Assembly (NCBI GenBank): GCA_018715285.1
Contig: DVLW01000043.1
Coordinates: 1-11,433 of the forward strand
DNA: 11,433 nucleotides
Origin: Candidatus Faecivivens stercoripullorum
GTDB lineage: Bacteria; Bacillota; Clostridia; Oscillospirales; Ruminococcaceae
Direction: 5' to 3'
Below, in pieces: positions 1-6,448 of this stretch. The notes under the pieces were generated by a model. That model saw only the letters and a program-made list of their open reading frames with translations. It was not told the DNA's origin and did no database searches. Positions within the stretch are counted from its first letter, which is position 1, and the number at the start of each line of letters is the position of its first letter. Made by a program: the position numbers and the translations under genes.

Positions 1-172
1 AGTCAAGTTCATAAGAGGATACCTTCTGATCCTCAAACATATAGATGATTTCCGAATAGTTATACTGTTTGGCTTCGGGGGTAATCAGACGCATCAGGTA
101 GGAAGATGAAACCAGCAGGAAAATAACCACCGCAATCAGAACAATAATGGATGTTCCGCGTTTTTTCGACAA
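1..172 (-). CDS. ftsH: FtsH, ATP-dependent zinc metalloprotease, N-terminal fragment (runs off the left edge)
   Basis: Only the first 57 codons are inside the window; the AAA+ ATPase and zinc protease domains lie beyond the left edge. The visible part has a short basic start (MSKKRGTS), one strong transmembrane helix at about residues 8-27, and the start of the extracytoplasmic domain with a 'Y-SE-I-MFE--KV--YEL' pattern typical of FtsH N-termini. FtsH is a membrane-anchored hexameric protease that degrades misfolded membrane proteins and some regulators. The start is TTG (170-172), chosen because AAGGAG (181-186) sits 8 bases upstream and no ATG is placed better. It follows hpt by 34 bases, and the order tilS-hpt-ftsH is well conserved in Bacillota. 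That context supports the name as much as the short sequence does. Confidence 0.85.
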   Translation of the reverse strand, partial: MSKKRGTSIIVLIAVVIFLLVSSSYLMRLITPEAKQYNYSEIIYMFEDQKVSSYELD

Positions 173-180
173 TCAAACCA

Positions 181-190
181 CTCCTTTCTC
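181..190 (-). promoter_or_regulatory. Ribosome binding site fixing the TTG start of ftsH
   Basis: On the minus strand GAGAAAGGAG ends 8 bases before the TTG codon at 172-170. This strong site decides for TTG as the start of ftsH. Confidence 0.7.
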
Positions 191-206
191 CATGGCTTCG
201 CGCCGT

Positions 207-758
207 TTATGATTCATAAACTTCCGGTTTCAGCACGCCGATATAAGGGAGGTTACGGTACTTCTGGTCATAGTCCAGGCCGTATCCAACGACAAACTTA
301 TCCGGAATATCAAAGCAGGTGTAATCCGCACTCAGCGGTACAACCCGTCTTTCAGGTTTATCCAGCAGACAGGCAATCCGAATCGAAGCGGTTCCTCTGT
401 CTGACAGCATCTTGGTAATATAATGCAGCGTCTTGCCCGAATCGAGGATATCTTCTACAATCAGCAGATCTACCCCATGCAGGTCGATATCCAGATCCTT
501 GTTGATTTTGACAACGCCACTGGAAGAGGTTCCGCTTCCATAGCTGGAAACACTCATAAAATCAATCTTCAGCGGGAGATCAATTGCCCGCATCAAATCT
601 GCCATAAATGCAACGGAACCCTTGAGGACACTGACCAGCATCAGGTTTTTGCCCTCATAATCATGGGTAATCTTTTCGCCAATCTCTTTGACTTTTTTCT
701 GGATATCTTCTTCTGTCAGCAAAACCTTTTCGATATCATCGATCATCCTGCGGCTCAT
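207..758 (-). CDS. hpt: Hypoxanthine phosphoribosyltransferase
   Basis: A purine salvage enzyme that transfers the phosphoribosyl group of PRPP to hypoxanthine (usually also guanine), giving IMP or GMP in the cytosol. The 183-residue length is normal for the bacterial family. Visible marks are LKGS at 45-48 (pyrophosphate-binding loop), the flexible-loop SYGSGTSSSG at 72-81, the PRPP signature VEDILDSGKT at 101-110 with the paired acidic residues E102-D103, the purine-contacting LDKPERR at 132-138, and GYGLDYDQKYRNLPY near the C-terminus. The ATG at 758 lies inside the end of tilS (23-base overlap), with AAAGGATG about 10 bases upstream; a second ATG at codon 5 has no usable spacing. In Bacillota the TilS and HprT proteins have been linked to control of the next gene, ftsH. 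Bacterial HPRTs are known ppGpp targets, but nothing here tests that. Confidence 0.95.
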   Translation of the reverse strand: MSRRMIDDIEKVLLTEEDIQKKVKEIGEKITHDYEGKNLMLVSVLKGSVAFMADLMRAIDLPLKIDFMSVSSYGSGTSSSGVVKINKDLDIDLHGVDLLIVEDILDSGKTLHYITKMLSDRGTASIRIACLLDKPERRVVPLSADYTCFDIPDKFVVGYGLDYDQKYRNLPYIGVLKPEVYES

Positions 759-2229
759 ATTCTGACTTCATCCTTTCTGTTGCGGCAGCTTCATCCCGAA
801 ACGCGGCAAGCACTTTTTCAGTCTCAGGCCCCGGAACCGATGCTTCATCCGTTCCGAATCCTTCCACCCAGATGACATTGCTCCCCTGTGCCAGCACGAG
901 CCGTAATTCCCGTTCTCTACGGGAAAGATGCGCCTGCTGGAACAGTTTTTTGAGCGTTTTTTGTCCACCCCGTCCTGACAGACGGATGCTGTCTCCGGGA
1001 CCTCGCGCGCGCAACTGTGCATTATCCATTATTGTATCATAATCTACCGCAAAATATAATAAATTTTTATAAACTTTCCGGTTTTCCCGATAATCATCGG
1101 CCGAAAGTACTGCCAGTCTGATTTTTTGTTCCCATCTGGCAATCAATTTTTCGTTATTATCCCATTCCTCAAATGGAATGATAACCGTTCCTGTTCCATC
1201 CTGAGGCAGTAAAACCGCGCCGACGACAAACCGGCTGGTATCATCTGCCGATAAAATTCCGCCGCGTACTGTCAGACAAACCTTACCGGCGGTATAACCA
1301 CTGCTTTTTCCATCAATGACTGCTGTCAGTGATTCAATCGCCACTGCATCTACCTGTACACCGGATATGCGCAGAATTTCCGCGGCTGCCCGGCTTTTTA
1401 CCGGTTTCGGCGCTCCACTCAATACCGAGACTTTCCATCCGGTATTGCAGCCCGCTGACGCCTCTGACAGAAGCTGATCCCGCAAAAAATTGAGATAATC
1501 CCGATCCTGCTGCAGGCTGTCACGCATCCGAAGGTAAGCGGCTTCAAATGACGGATTCAGTTTTTTCAGCTGTGGAATGACCTGCAAACGCAGAAAATTT
1601 CTGGTATACCGGTCACTGAAGTTCGTGGAATCAGTCGCAAACGGCAGCCGGTAAAAAGCGCAGTACCCTTCCACTTCTTCACGACTGATACGCAGCATCG
1701 GTCGGATAAGCGGTACATCCTCCACCATCCTGCTGTCCGGAATTCCGCACAGGCCATCCAGTGCACATCCGCGCAGCAGATGCAAAAAAGCGGTTTCCAG
1801 ATTATCTGAAAGGGTATGTGCCGTTACAATAACCGGCTCCATCCCCTTCTGACGGGCTATGACTGCCTGTTCCACAAAAAGCCGGTAACGTTCCTGACGT
1901 CCGCACACCTCTTCCGACTGGTGAGACTGCTCAGCAATCGCGCCGATATCCACCCTGCGACTGATAAATGGTACATCAAGTCCGGTACAGAAAGCTTTTG
2001 CCGACTGCTCATCCCGGTCACTTTCATCACCGCGAAGACGGTGATTCAAATGTACCGCTAACAGCTGACATCCCATCTTTTCCTGGTTGGACGCAAGAAA
2101 ATGCACCAGACTGGTCGAATCAGCTCCACCGGAAAACCCGATAATCAGGCATTTACCCGAAAGACCTTCCAGCATAAACTTTTTTTCAAACGCTTTTGTA
2201 TGCATTTCCTCTGTCTGAGCACCCTGCAT
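736..2229 (-). CDS. tilS: tRNA(Ile)-lysidine synthetase
   Basis: TilS uses ATP and lysine to change C34 of the CAU-anticodon isoleucine tRNA to lysidine, so that the tRNA reads AUA and is charged with Ile; it is essential in most bacteria. The protein has 497 residues. The PP-loop motif SGGADS is at 33-38, followed by VHLNHRLRGDESDRDE (59-74), TAHTLSDNLET (136-146) and DSTNFSDRYTRNFLR (200-214). A linker and the C-terminal TilS domain follow, with the LRARGPGDSIRLSG stretch and KTLKKLFQ near residues 407-430. The usual AHH-DDQ motif reads AHTLSDN here, a variant I recall from other Clostridia and do not take as inactivating. The ATG at 2229 has GGAGG (2237-2241) 7 bases upstream. The gene starts 27 bases after dnaB and overlaps hpt by 23 bases, which suggests coupled translation. 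Confidence 0.94.
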   Translation of the reverse strand: MQGAQTEEMHTKAFEKKFMLEGLSGKCLIIGFSGGADSTSLVHFLASNQEKMGCQLLAVHLNHRLRGDESDRDEQSAKAFCTGLDVPFISRRVDIGAIAEQSHQSEEVCGRQERYRLFVEQAVIARQKGMEPVIVTAHTLSDNLETAFLHLLRGCALDGLCGIPDSRMVEDVPLIRPMLRISREEVEGYCAFYRLPFATDSTNFSDRYTRNFLRLQVIPQLKKLNPSFEAAYLRMRDSLQQDRDYLNFLRDQLLSEASAGCNTGWKVSVLSGAPKPVKSRAAAEILRISGVQVDAVAIESLTAVIDGKSSGYTAGKVCLTVRGGILSADDTSRFVVGAVLLPQDGTGTVIIPFEEWDNNEKLIARWEQKIRLAVLSADDYRENRKVYKNLLYFAVDYDTIMDNAQLRARGPGDSIRLSGRGGQKTLKKLFQQAHLSRRERELRLVLAQGSNVIWVEGFGTDEASVPGPETEKVLAAFRDEAAATERMKSEYEPQDDR

Positions 2230-2256
2230 GGCTATTCCTCCATACTACCCTGCCGA

Positions 2257-3651
2257 TTAAAACGGCGGAGCTTCCCTGCTCATCTCCAGATTGGAGAAGC
2301 GTGTATATTCACCCTGCCAGCCGATTGGAACATCACCGGTAGAGCCGTGACGGTTTTTCGCAACGATACAGATTGCGGTATTGCGAATGGCATCATCCGC
2401 GCCTTCCCTTTCTTCTGCGTCGGCGTAATATTCCTCACGGAAAAGAAACAGTACGCTGTCGGCATCCTGTTCGATTGAACCCGATTCTCTCAGGTCAGAA
2501 AGCATTGGCCGGTGTCCCTGACGCTGTTCGGCTGCTCGAGACAGCTGAGACAGGCAGATAACCGGGACATTCAGTTCCTTGGCCATGATTTTCAGGCTTC
2601 GCGTCATCTGGGAGATTTCCTGTACACGGTTTTCAATTCTGGACGAGCTGGTCATCAGCTGAAGGTAATCGATGATAATCAATCCGAGATTTTTCAGCCG
2701 GCGAACCTTTGCCTTCATCTGGGGAACCGAAATACCAGCCGTATCATCCAGATAGATATGCGTATCCGACAGCCTCTGGGCAGCTGTTGCGAGATTGCGC
2801 CATTCTTCCTTTTCCAGCCGTCCAGTACGCATCTTATCCGACGGAATCAGTGCCTCAGCGCACAGCATACGGGAAACCAGCTGTGCGTTGTTCATTTCCA
2901 GCGAAAAAATCGCAATATCCAAATCAGGATACTTAATACCGACATTGGTTGCGATATTCAGTGCAAAAGCCGTCTTACCCATACCAGGACGTGCCGCCAG
3001 CAGAATCAGGTCGGAACGGTTGAGTCCCGACAGAATCAGATCCAGCTGATGAAAACCCGACGCAAGACCGGTAATCCGGGTATCTTCCCGCTGATTCAGC
3101 TGATAGATATTATCGTAAACGCCGATAATAACGTCACCAATTGGCCGAAGTTCAGAACTCTGGCGTCCCTGCCGGATATCATAAATCTTCTGTTCTGCCG
3201 AGTCGAGCAGTTCAGAAGCACTCCCGTCACCTTCCCGCACCGAAGAAGCAATATCGGTAGCCGCTGTCAGCAGGCCGCGCATATAATACTTTTCCAGTAC
3301 GATATCACAGTAACTTGGCAGGTTTGCCGTCGTCGGGACCTGATTCATCAGATGCAGCAGATACGACTGCGCCGATGCGTCGCTGTCAAATATTTCCTCT
3401 TTTCTGGCCTCTTCCAGCAGCGTGACATAGTCAATTGGCTTTGATTCGCTGAACATCCGAATCATCAGGCTGTACAGCCGCCGATGTTTTTCGGTATAAA
3501 AGACCTGCGGGGAAGAAATTTTTTCCATGATGGTGGAAAGCAGTTCCGGGTCAATCAGCACACTGCCCAGAACCGACTGCTCAGCTTCCAGGCTGTATGG
3601 AAGTCCCTGACTGTAGGCCTCTGCCATCACCTGTTCGGTTTTTTCCGCCAT
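2257..3651 (-). CDS. dnaB: Replicative DNA helicase DnaB
   Basis: A hexameric 5'-3' helicase (called DnaC in B. subtilis) that unwinds DNA at the replication fork and recruits primase. The 464-residue length is standard and there is no intein. The N-terminal domain opens with SLEAEQSVLGSVLIDPE (20-36) and ends near 120. The linker contains DSAEQKIYDI (150-159). The RecA-like motor has Walker A RPGMGKT at 221-227, SLEM at 250-253, Walker B LIIIDYLQLM at 324-333, SQLSRAAEQR at 368-377, DLRESGSIEQDAD at 386-398 and KNRHGSTG at 432-439. The ATG at 3651 has AAAGGA about 6 bases upstream. It sits between rplI (101-base gap with a strong hairpin) and tilS (27-base gap). The rplI-dnaB order is common in Bacillota; the direct step into tilS is less so. 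Confidence 0.97.
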   Translation of the reverse strand: MAEKTEQVMAEAYSQGLPYSLEAEQSVLGSVLIDPELLSTIMEKISSPQVFYTEKHRRLYSLMIRMFSESKPIDYVTLLEEARKEEIFDSDASAQSYLLHLMNQVPTTANLPSYCDIVLEKYYMRGLLTAATDIASSVREGDGSASELLDSAEQKIYDIRQGRQSSELRPIGDVIIGVYDNIYQLNQREDTRITGLASGFHQLDLILSGLNRSDLILLAARPGMGKTAFALNIATNVGIKYPDLDIAIFSLEMNNAQLVSRMLCAEALIPSDKMRTGRLEKEEWRNLATAAQRLSDTHIYLDDTAGISVPQMKAKVRRLKNLGLIIIDYLQLMTSSSRIENRVQEISQMTRSLKIMAKELNVPVICLSQLSRAAEQRQGHRPMLSDLRESGSIEQDADSVLFLFREEYYADAEEREGADDAIRNTAICIVAKNRHGSTGDVPIGWQGEYTRFSNLEMSREAPPF

Positions 3652-3702
3652 TTGTGTTCCTTTCTTTCCTCAAACGATATTGTGGCAAAATATACAGTTA
3701 CA

Positions 3703-3732
3703 GCGCGGAATCCCTTTTTCGGAATCCCGCGC
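3703..3732 (-). promoter_or_regulatory. Intercistronic stem-loop between rplI and dnaB
   Basis: On the minus-strand RNA the arms 3732-3721 (GCGCGGGATTCC) and 3714-3703 (GGGATTCCGCGC) form a 12-bp stem with a 6-base loop (GAAAAA). Ten pairs are Watson-Crick and two are G-U. In plus-strand RNA those two positions become A-C mismatches, so the structure belongs to the transcribed strand. It lies 20 bases after the rplI stop. No uninterrupted U-run follows, so I favour a 3' stabiliser, a processing site or a partial attenuator that sets the rplI to dnaB ratio, rather than a full terminator. Confidence 0.6.
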
Positions 3733-3752
3733 CTGTCAAACCAAATATTCTG

Positions 3753-4199
3753 TTATGCCTCTTTGACCATAACCTTCATTTTGGCCACAACGCCGGTATG
3801 CAGCTTGAGGTCAAATTCAAAGGTACCAAATGCCTTGATTTCAGCAGAAAGGCCGATTTTGCGCTTATCTACGTCAATCTTGTACTGGGAAGCAACAGCT
3901 GCCGCAATTTCCTTTGCGGTAACCGAACCAAAGAGTTTGCCTTCCTTACCGGCCCGTGCTGTAACAGTGACAACCTTTCCGGTCAGCTCTGCACAGGCTG
4001 CCTTTGCATTTTCCAGTTCAACCTGAGCATGATGTGCCTTTGCTTCATCCTGAATCTTTTTGTTATTAATAGCACCTGCGGTTGCTTCCATCGCAAGCTT
4101 TTTGGGGATCAGGAAGTTTCTGGCATATCCGTCTGCCGCATTAATCAGGTCTCCCTTTTTGCCGGAGCCTTTGACATCCTGCAACAAAATAACTTTCAT
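3753..4199 (-). CDS. rplI: Large ribosomal subunit protein bL9
   Basis: A component of the 50S subunit that binds 23S rRNA near the base of the L1 stalk and helps hold the reading frame. It has 148 residues, the usual length. The N-terminal rRNA-binding domain starts MKVILLQDVKGSGKKGD and carries the family signature, GKKGDLINAADGYARNFL (13-30) followed by IPKKLA (31-36). A long lysine/alanine-rich connecting helix runs over about 40-72, and the C-terminal domain contains GKLFGSVTAKEIA (87-99). The frame is open for 23 more codons upstream, but that would overlap gdpP. The ATG at 4199 matches the conserved N-terminus and has GAGAGG about 8 bases upstream. It lies 31 bases after gdpP. Confidence 0.97.
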   Translation of the reverse strand: MKVILLQDVKGSGKKGDLINAADGYARNFLIPKKLAMEATAGAINNKKIQDEAKAHHAQVELENAKAACAELTGKVVTVTARAGKEGKLFGSVTAKEIAAAVASQYKIDVDKRKIGLSAEIKAFGTFEFDLKLHTGVVAKMKVMVKEA

Positions 4200-4230
4200 C
4201 GTAAAAACCTCTCTTTCTTCAACCTGCCGT

Positions 4231-6243
4231 TTAAGTATGGGTTGTATAGTAATCATCAATACTCTCAAACAGCAGCTGCTTTGCTTTTTCCATTTCCACT
4301 CCGCGCAGCTGGGTTGCAGCCATCGTCTGGTGACCGCCGCCGCCCATCTTTTCCATAATCAGCTGTACATTAATCAGCCCCATACTGCGGGCAGAAATAT
4401 TGATAACTCCACTTGTTTCATACAAAACAAAGGAAGCATCCACTTCATCGATACTGAGCAGCTCGTCTGCCGCCTGCGGTGCAACCACACGCATGTCGTC
4501 GGAAGAAAAATCGCTCTGTGCAACCGCACATTTCCGGTAAATCTGGGCATTGGATACGATACGCGATTTCCGCTGATAAGAATCCATTGTATTAGAGAAC
4601 ATCTTGCGTACGACAACGGTATCAGCACCAATTCTGCGCAGATAAGCAGCCGCTTCAAAGGTACGCACACCGGTACGCATCGCAAAACTTCTTGTATCCA
4701 GCATAATACCTGCCAGAAGTGCCTGTGCAACGACCGACGTAATGGTACAGTCCTCACCCATATACTGAATCAGTTCGGTTACCATTTCAGACGCGGACGA
4801 AGCGTAGGGTTCGTGATAGAAAATAACCGCGTTTTCAATATGATTGACCATTTTACGATGATGGTCAATAACAACCACCGTCTTGCAGCGTTCATACACC
4901 TGCTGGGATTCAACCAGATTTCGGGTATGGGTATCGCAGACAATCAGCAGCGTATGCGGCGTAATGGAAAAGAGCGCCTCATCCGGATCGATAAACAGGT
5001 CATGGTTACCATCCGACTTGACCATCTCAATCAGCGTCTTGGACAGGTTCTTTTCCCTGTCAATTACGATATACGCCTTTTTCCCGGAAGCACGGATTGC
5101 AGTTGCCATACCGGCAGATGCACCGACACAGTCAAGGTCACCGAACTTGTGTCCCATAACCAGAACTTTATCAGCGTTTTCAATCAGCTCAGACAAAGCA
5201 TTGGCCACCATACGGGATTTAACCTTGGTCCGTTTTTCAACGCCTTTGGAGACGCCGCCGTAAAATTCATAAAGGGTTCCGGTCTTGATTGCCGCCTGGT
5301 CACCGCCGCGTCCCAGCGCCATATCCAGCGCCTGACGTGCAGAAGCTTCACTTTCGGCCAGTGTTTTTTCTCCGCGTCCAATACCAATCGAGAGGGTAAC
5401 CGAAAGGCCGCCCGACTCAATCTTGCGGATATCGTCCAGCAGAGAGAAACGGCTCTGGATAATCTTTTCCAGATGCTGCTCCTCGACCACCATCAAAAAC
5501 TGTTCACCATCATACCGTTTGATAAACGAATTAGTCATTCTGTTGCTGAAATCTTCCAACAAGCTGTCGACCGCGCTCAGGATACGGGATTTTTCGCTTT
5601 CCTTTGCCTTCTGCATCAGTTCGTTATAGTTATCCAGAACAATCAGCATAACCGAAGGACGTGTCTCACGATAAAGGGTTGCATCCCGCTCCATTTCGGT
5701 GACATCGATAAAATACAGCAGATAGAAGTCTTCTGAATGACGCTTGCCATCGTTTGCATGAGTATCCTCAGCATTCATCGGAACCGTTACGTCACCCGGA
5801 TGCATTCCTCTGACACGATAGGAACGCTCTCCAATGCGTACCGACTCATCTTTCTGGCAGAACTCTTCCAACTGGGTACCAGTCAGCTGATCGATATATT
5901 CGCCAATCAGTTCTTTCTTGACCAGAACCTCCTGCTGAAAAGACTCACTGTACCAGAGAATCTCTCTGGACGCGCTGACAGCAATGCAGGGAATCGGAAA
6001 ATGTTCAATCAGTTCCTGCTGAGCCGGGTCCAGCTGAGAAGCGATGCCTGCCAGCATTCCGCGCAGATGACGGTTAAGTCCCCTCAGACGCACCAGGATA
6101 TACACACCGTAAGCAAGCGCACACGGTATCAGGATATACGCCGCGACCGGCTGTATAAACCAGGTGACCGCTGCCAGTATCAGGCAGATTCCCGCCAATA
6201 TGACCATATGACCACGAATGTTCCATACTCTTGGACGCTTCAA
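4231..6243 (-). CDS. gdpP: GdpP, membrane c-di-AMP phosphodiesterase (PAS / degenerate GGDEF / DHH-DHHA1)
   Basis: GdpP hydrolyses cyclic di-AMP to pApA and so affects potassium balance, turgor, cell-wall stress and beta-lactam tolerance. Its 670 residues have the expected order: two transmembrane helices (about 14-30 and 32-52), a PAS-like domain (about 78-185), a degenerate GGDEF domain (about 196-325) in which the signature reads YDGEQF (244-249), and the DHH-DHHA1 phosphodiesterase. Catalytic metal ligands are visible as GHKFGDLD (364-371: H365, D369, D371), CDTHT (D437), IDHH (459-462) and MLDTRSF (D516). DHHA1 has GGGGHQTMAA (634-643). The start is TTG at 6243, 7 bases after GAGGGGAGGG; the next ATG (codon 13) has no such site and would cut into the first membrane helix. 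It is the first gene after the promoter at 6363-6391. The gdpP-rplI-dnaB order is typical of Bacillota, but the usual upstream yybS-like gene is replaced by rnj. Confidence 0.95.
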   Translation of the reverse strand: MKRPRVWNIRGHMVILAGICLILAAVTWFIQPVAAYILIPCALAYGVYILVRLRGLNRHLRGMLAGIASQLDPAQQELIEHFPIPCIAVSASREILWYSESFQQEVLVKKELIGEYIDQLTGTQLEEFCQKDESVRIGERSYRVRGMHPGDVTVPMNAEDTHANDGKRHSEDFYLLYFIDVTEMERDATLYRETRPSVMLIVLDNYNELMQKAKESEKSRILSAVDSLLEDFSNRMTNSFIKRYDGEQFLMVVEEQHLEKIIQSRFSLLDDIRKIESGGLSVTLSIGIGRGEKTLAESEASARQALDMALGRGGDQAAIKTGTLYEFYGGVSKGVEKRTKVKSRMVANALSELIENADKVLVMGHKFGDLDCVGASAGMATAIRASGKKAYIVIDREKNLSKTLIEMVKSDGNHDLFIDPDEALFSITPHTLLIVCDTHTRNLVESQQVYERCKTVVVIDHHRKMVNHIENAVIFYHEPYASSASEMVTELIQYMGEDCTITSVVAQALLAGIMLDTRSFAMRTGVRTFEAAAYLRRIGADTVVVRKMFSNTMDSYQRKSRIVSNAQIYRKCAVAQSDFSSDDMRVVAPQAADELLSIDEVDASFVLYETSGVINISARSMGLINVQLIMEKMGGGGHQTMAATQLRGVEMEKAKQLLFESIDDYYTTHT

Positions 6244-6250
6244 CGCACGT

Positions 6251-6260
6251 CCCTCCCCTC
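6251..6260 (-). promoter_or_regulatory. Ribosome binding site fixing the TTG start of gdpP
   Basis: The minus strand reads GAGGGGAGGG, 7 bases before TTG (6243-6241). A small hairpin (CCGG arms, 6263-6279) ends 2 bases upstream of it and could affect access to the site; that part is inference. Confidence 0.65.
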
Positions 6261-6331
6261 ACACCGGCAAAATACCGGCTGTTATACAATTGGTAAAGAT
6301 TAGATAATATAAAACAAACAGTAATATATCT

Positions 6332-6346
6332 GGTAGTAAGACTACC
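6332..6346 (-). promoter_or_regulatory. Small hairpin near the 5' end of the gdpP operon leader
   Basis: GGTAGT-CTT-ACTACC forms a perfect 6-bp stem with a 3-base loop, starting about 10 bases after the predicted transcription start. A structure this close to the 5' end could protect the mRNA from 5'-end-dependent decay. The leader between it and 6280 is AU-rich, and I recognise no riboswitch in it. Confidence 0.35.
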
Positions 6347-6362
6347 TCAGCTTAACAGGATA

Positions 6363-6391
6363 ATTTTATCGCAAACCCCTGCGTTTGTCAA
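6363..6391 (-). promoter_or_regulatory. Sigma-A promoter of the gdpP-rplI-dnaB-tilS-hpt-ftsH operon
   Basis: On the minus strand there is a perfect -35 TTGACA (6391-6386), a 17-base spacer and -10 TAAAAT (6368-6363). Transcription should start near 6356, giving a leader of about 113 nt to the gdpP TTG. The promoter lies just downstream of the rnj terminator, so the operon is expected to be transcribed separately from rnj. No comparable promoter is visible in the short gaps further down the gene run. Confidence 0.85.
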
Positions 6392-6413
6392 TGACTTCCC
6401 CATCTGCCCAACG

Positions 6414-6439
6414 AAAAAGCCTGCCCAATTGGGCAGGCT
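6414..6439 (-). terminator. Intrinsic terminator of rnj
   Basis: Nine bases after the rnj stop codon, the 22-base perfect palindrome at 6418-6439 gives an 8-bp G/C-rich stem (GCCTGCCC with GGGCAGGC, or longer with the flanking A-T) and an AATT loop. It is followed on the minus strand by TTTTT (6418-6414). Stem plus U-run is a clear rho-independent terminator. Confidence 0.85.
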
Positions 6440-6448
6440 GTATCGCAC

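Noticed and set aside
760..772. 13-base sequence shared with 8690-8702 (TTCTGACTTCATC)
   Set aside because: About one exact 13-base match is expected by chance in a window of this length, and the two contexts are unrelated.
3734..3739. TTGACA on the minus strand after rplI as a promoter for dnaB
   Set aside because: No -10-like hexamer at 16-18 bases; that distance falls inside the hairpin.
4200..4268. Extended start for rplI, 23 codons further upstream
   Set aside because: Family conservation begins at MKVILL and a Shine-Dalgarno fits the ATG at 4199; the extension would overlap the end of gdpP.
4060..5736. Long open frame on the plus strand (558 codons) opposite gdpP
   Set aside because: It lies fully antisense to a gene with clear catalytic motifs, has no recognisable domain and a biased composition. 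The same holds for the plus-strand frames at 6737-8371, 9101-10582 and 2512-3444.
6244..6356. c-di-AMP (ydaO-type) riboswitch in the gdpP leader
   Set aside because: It would fit the function, but the leader is only about 113 nt and AU-rich, and has just two small hairpins without motifs I recognise.
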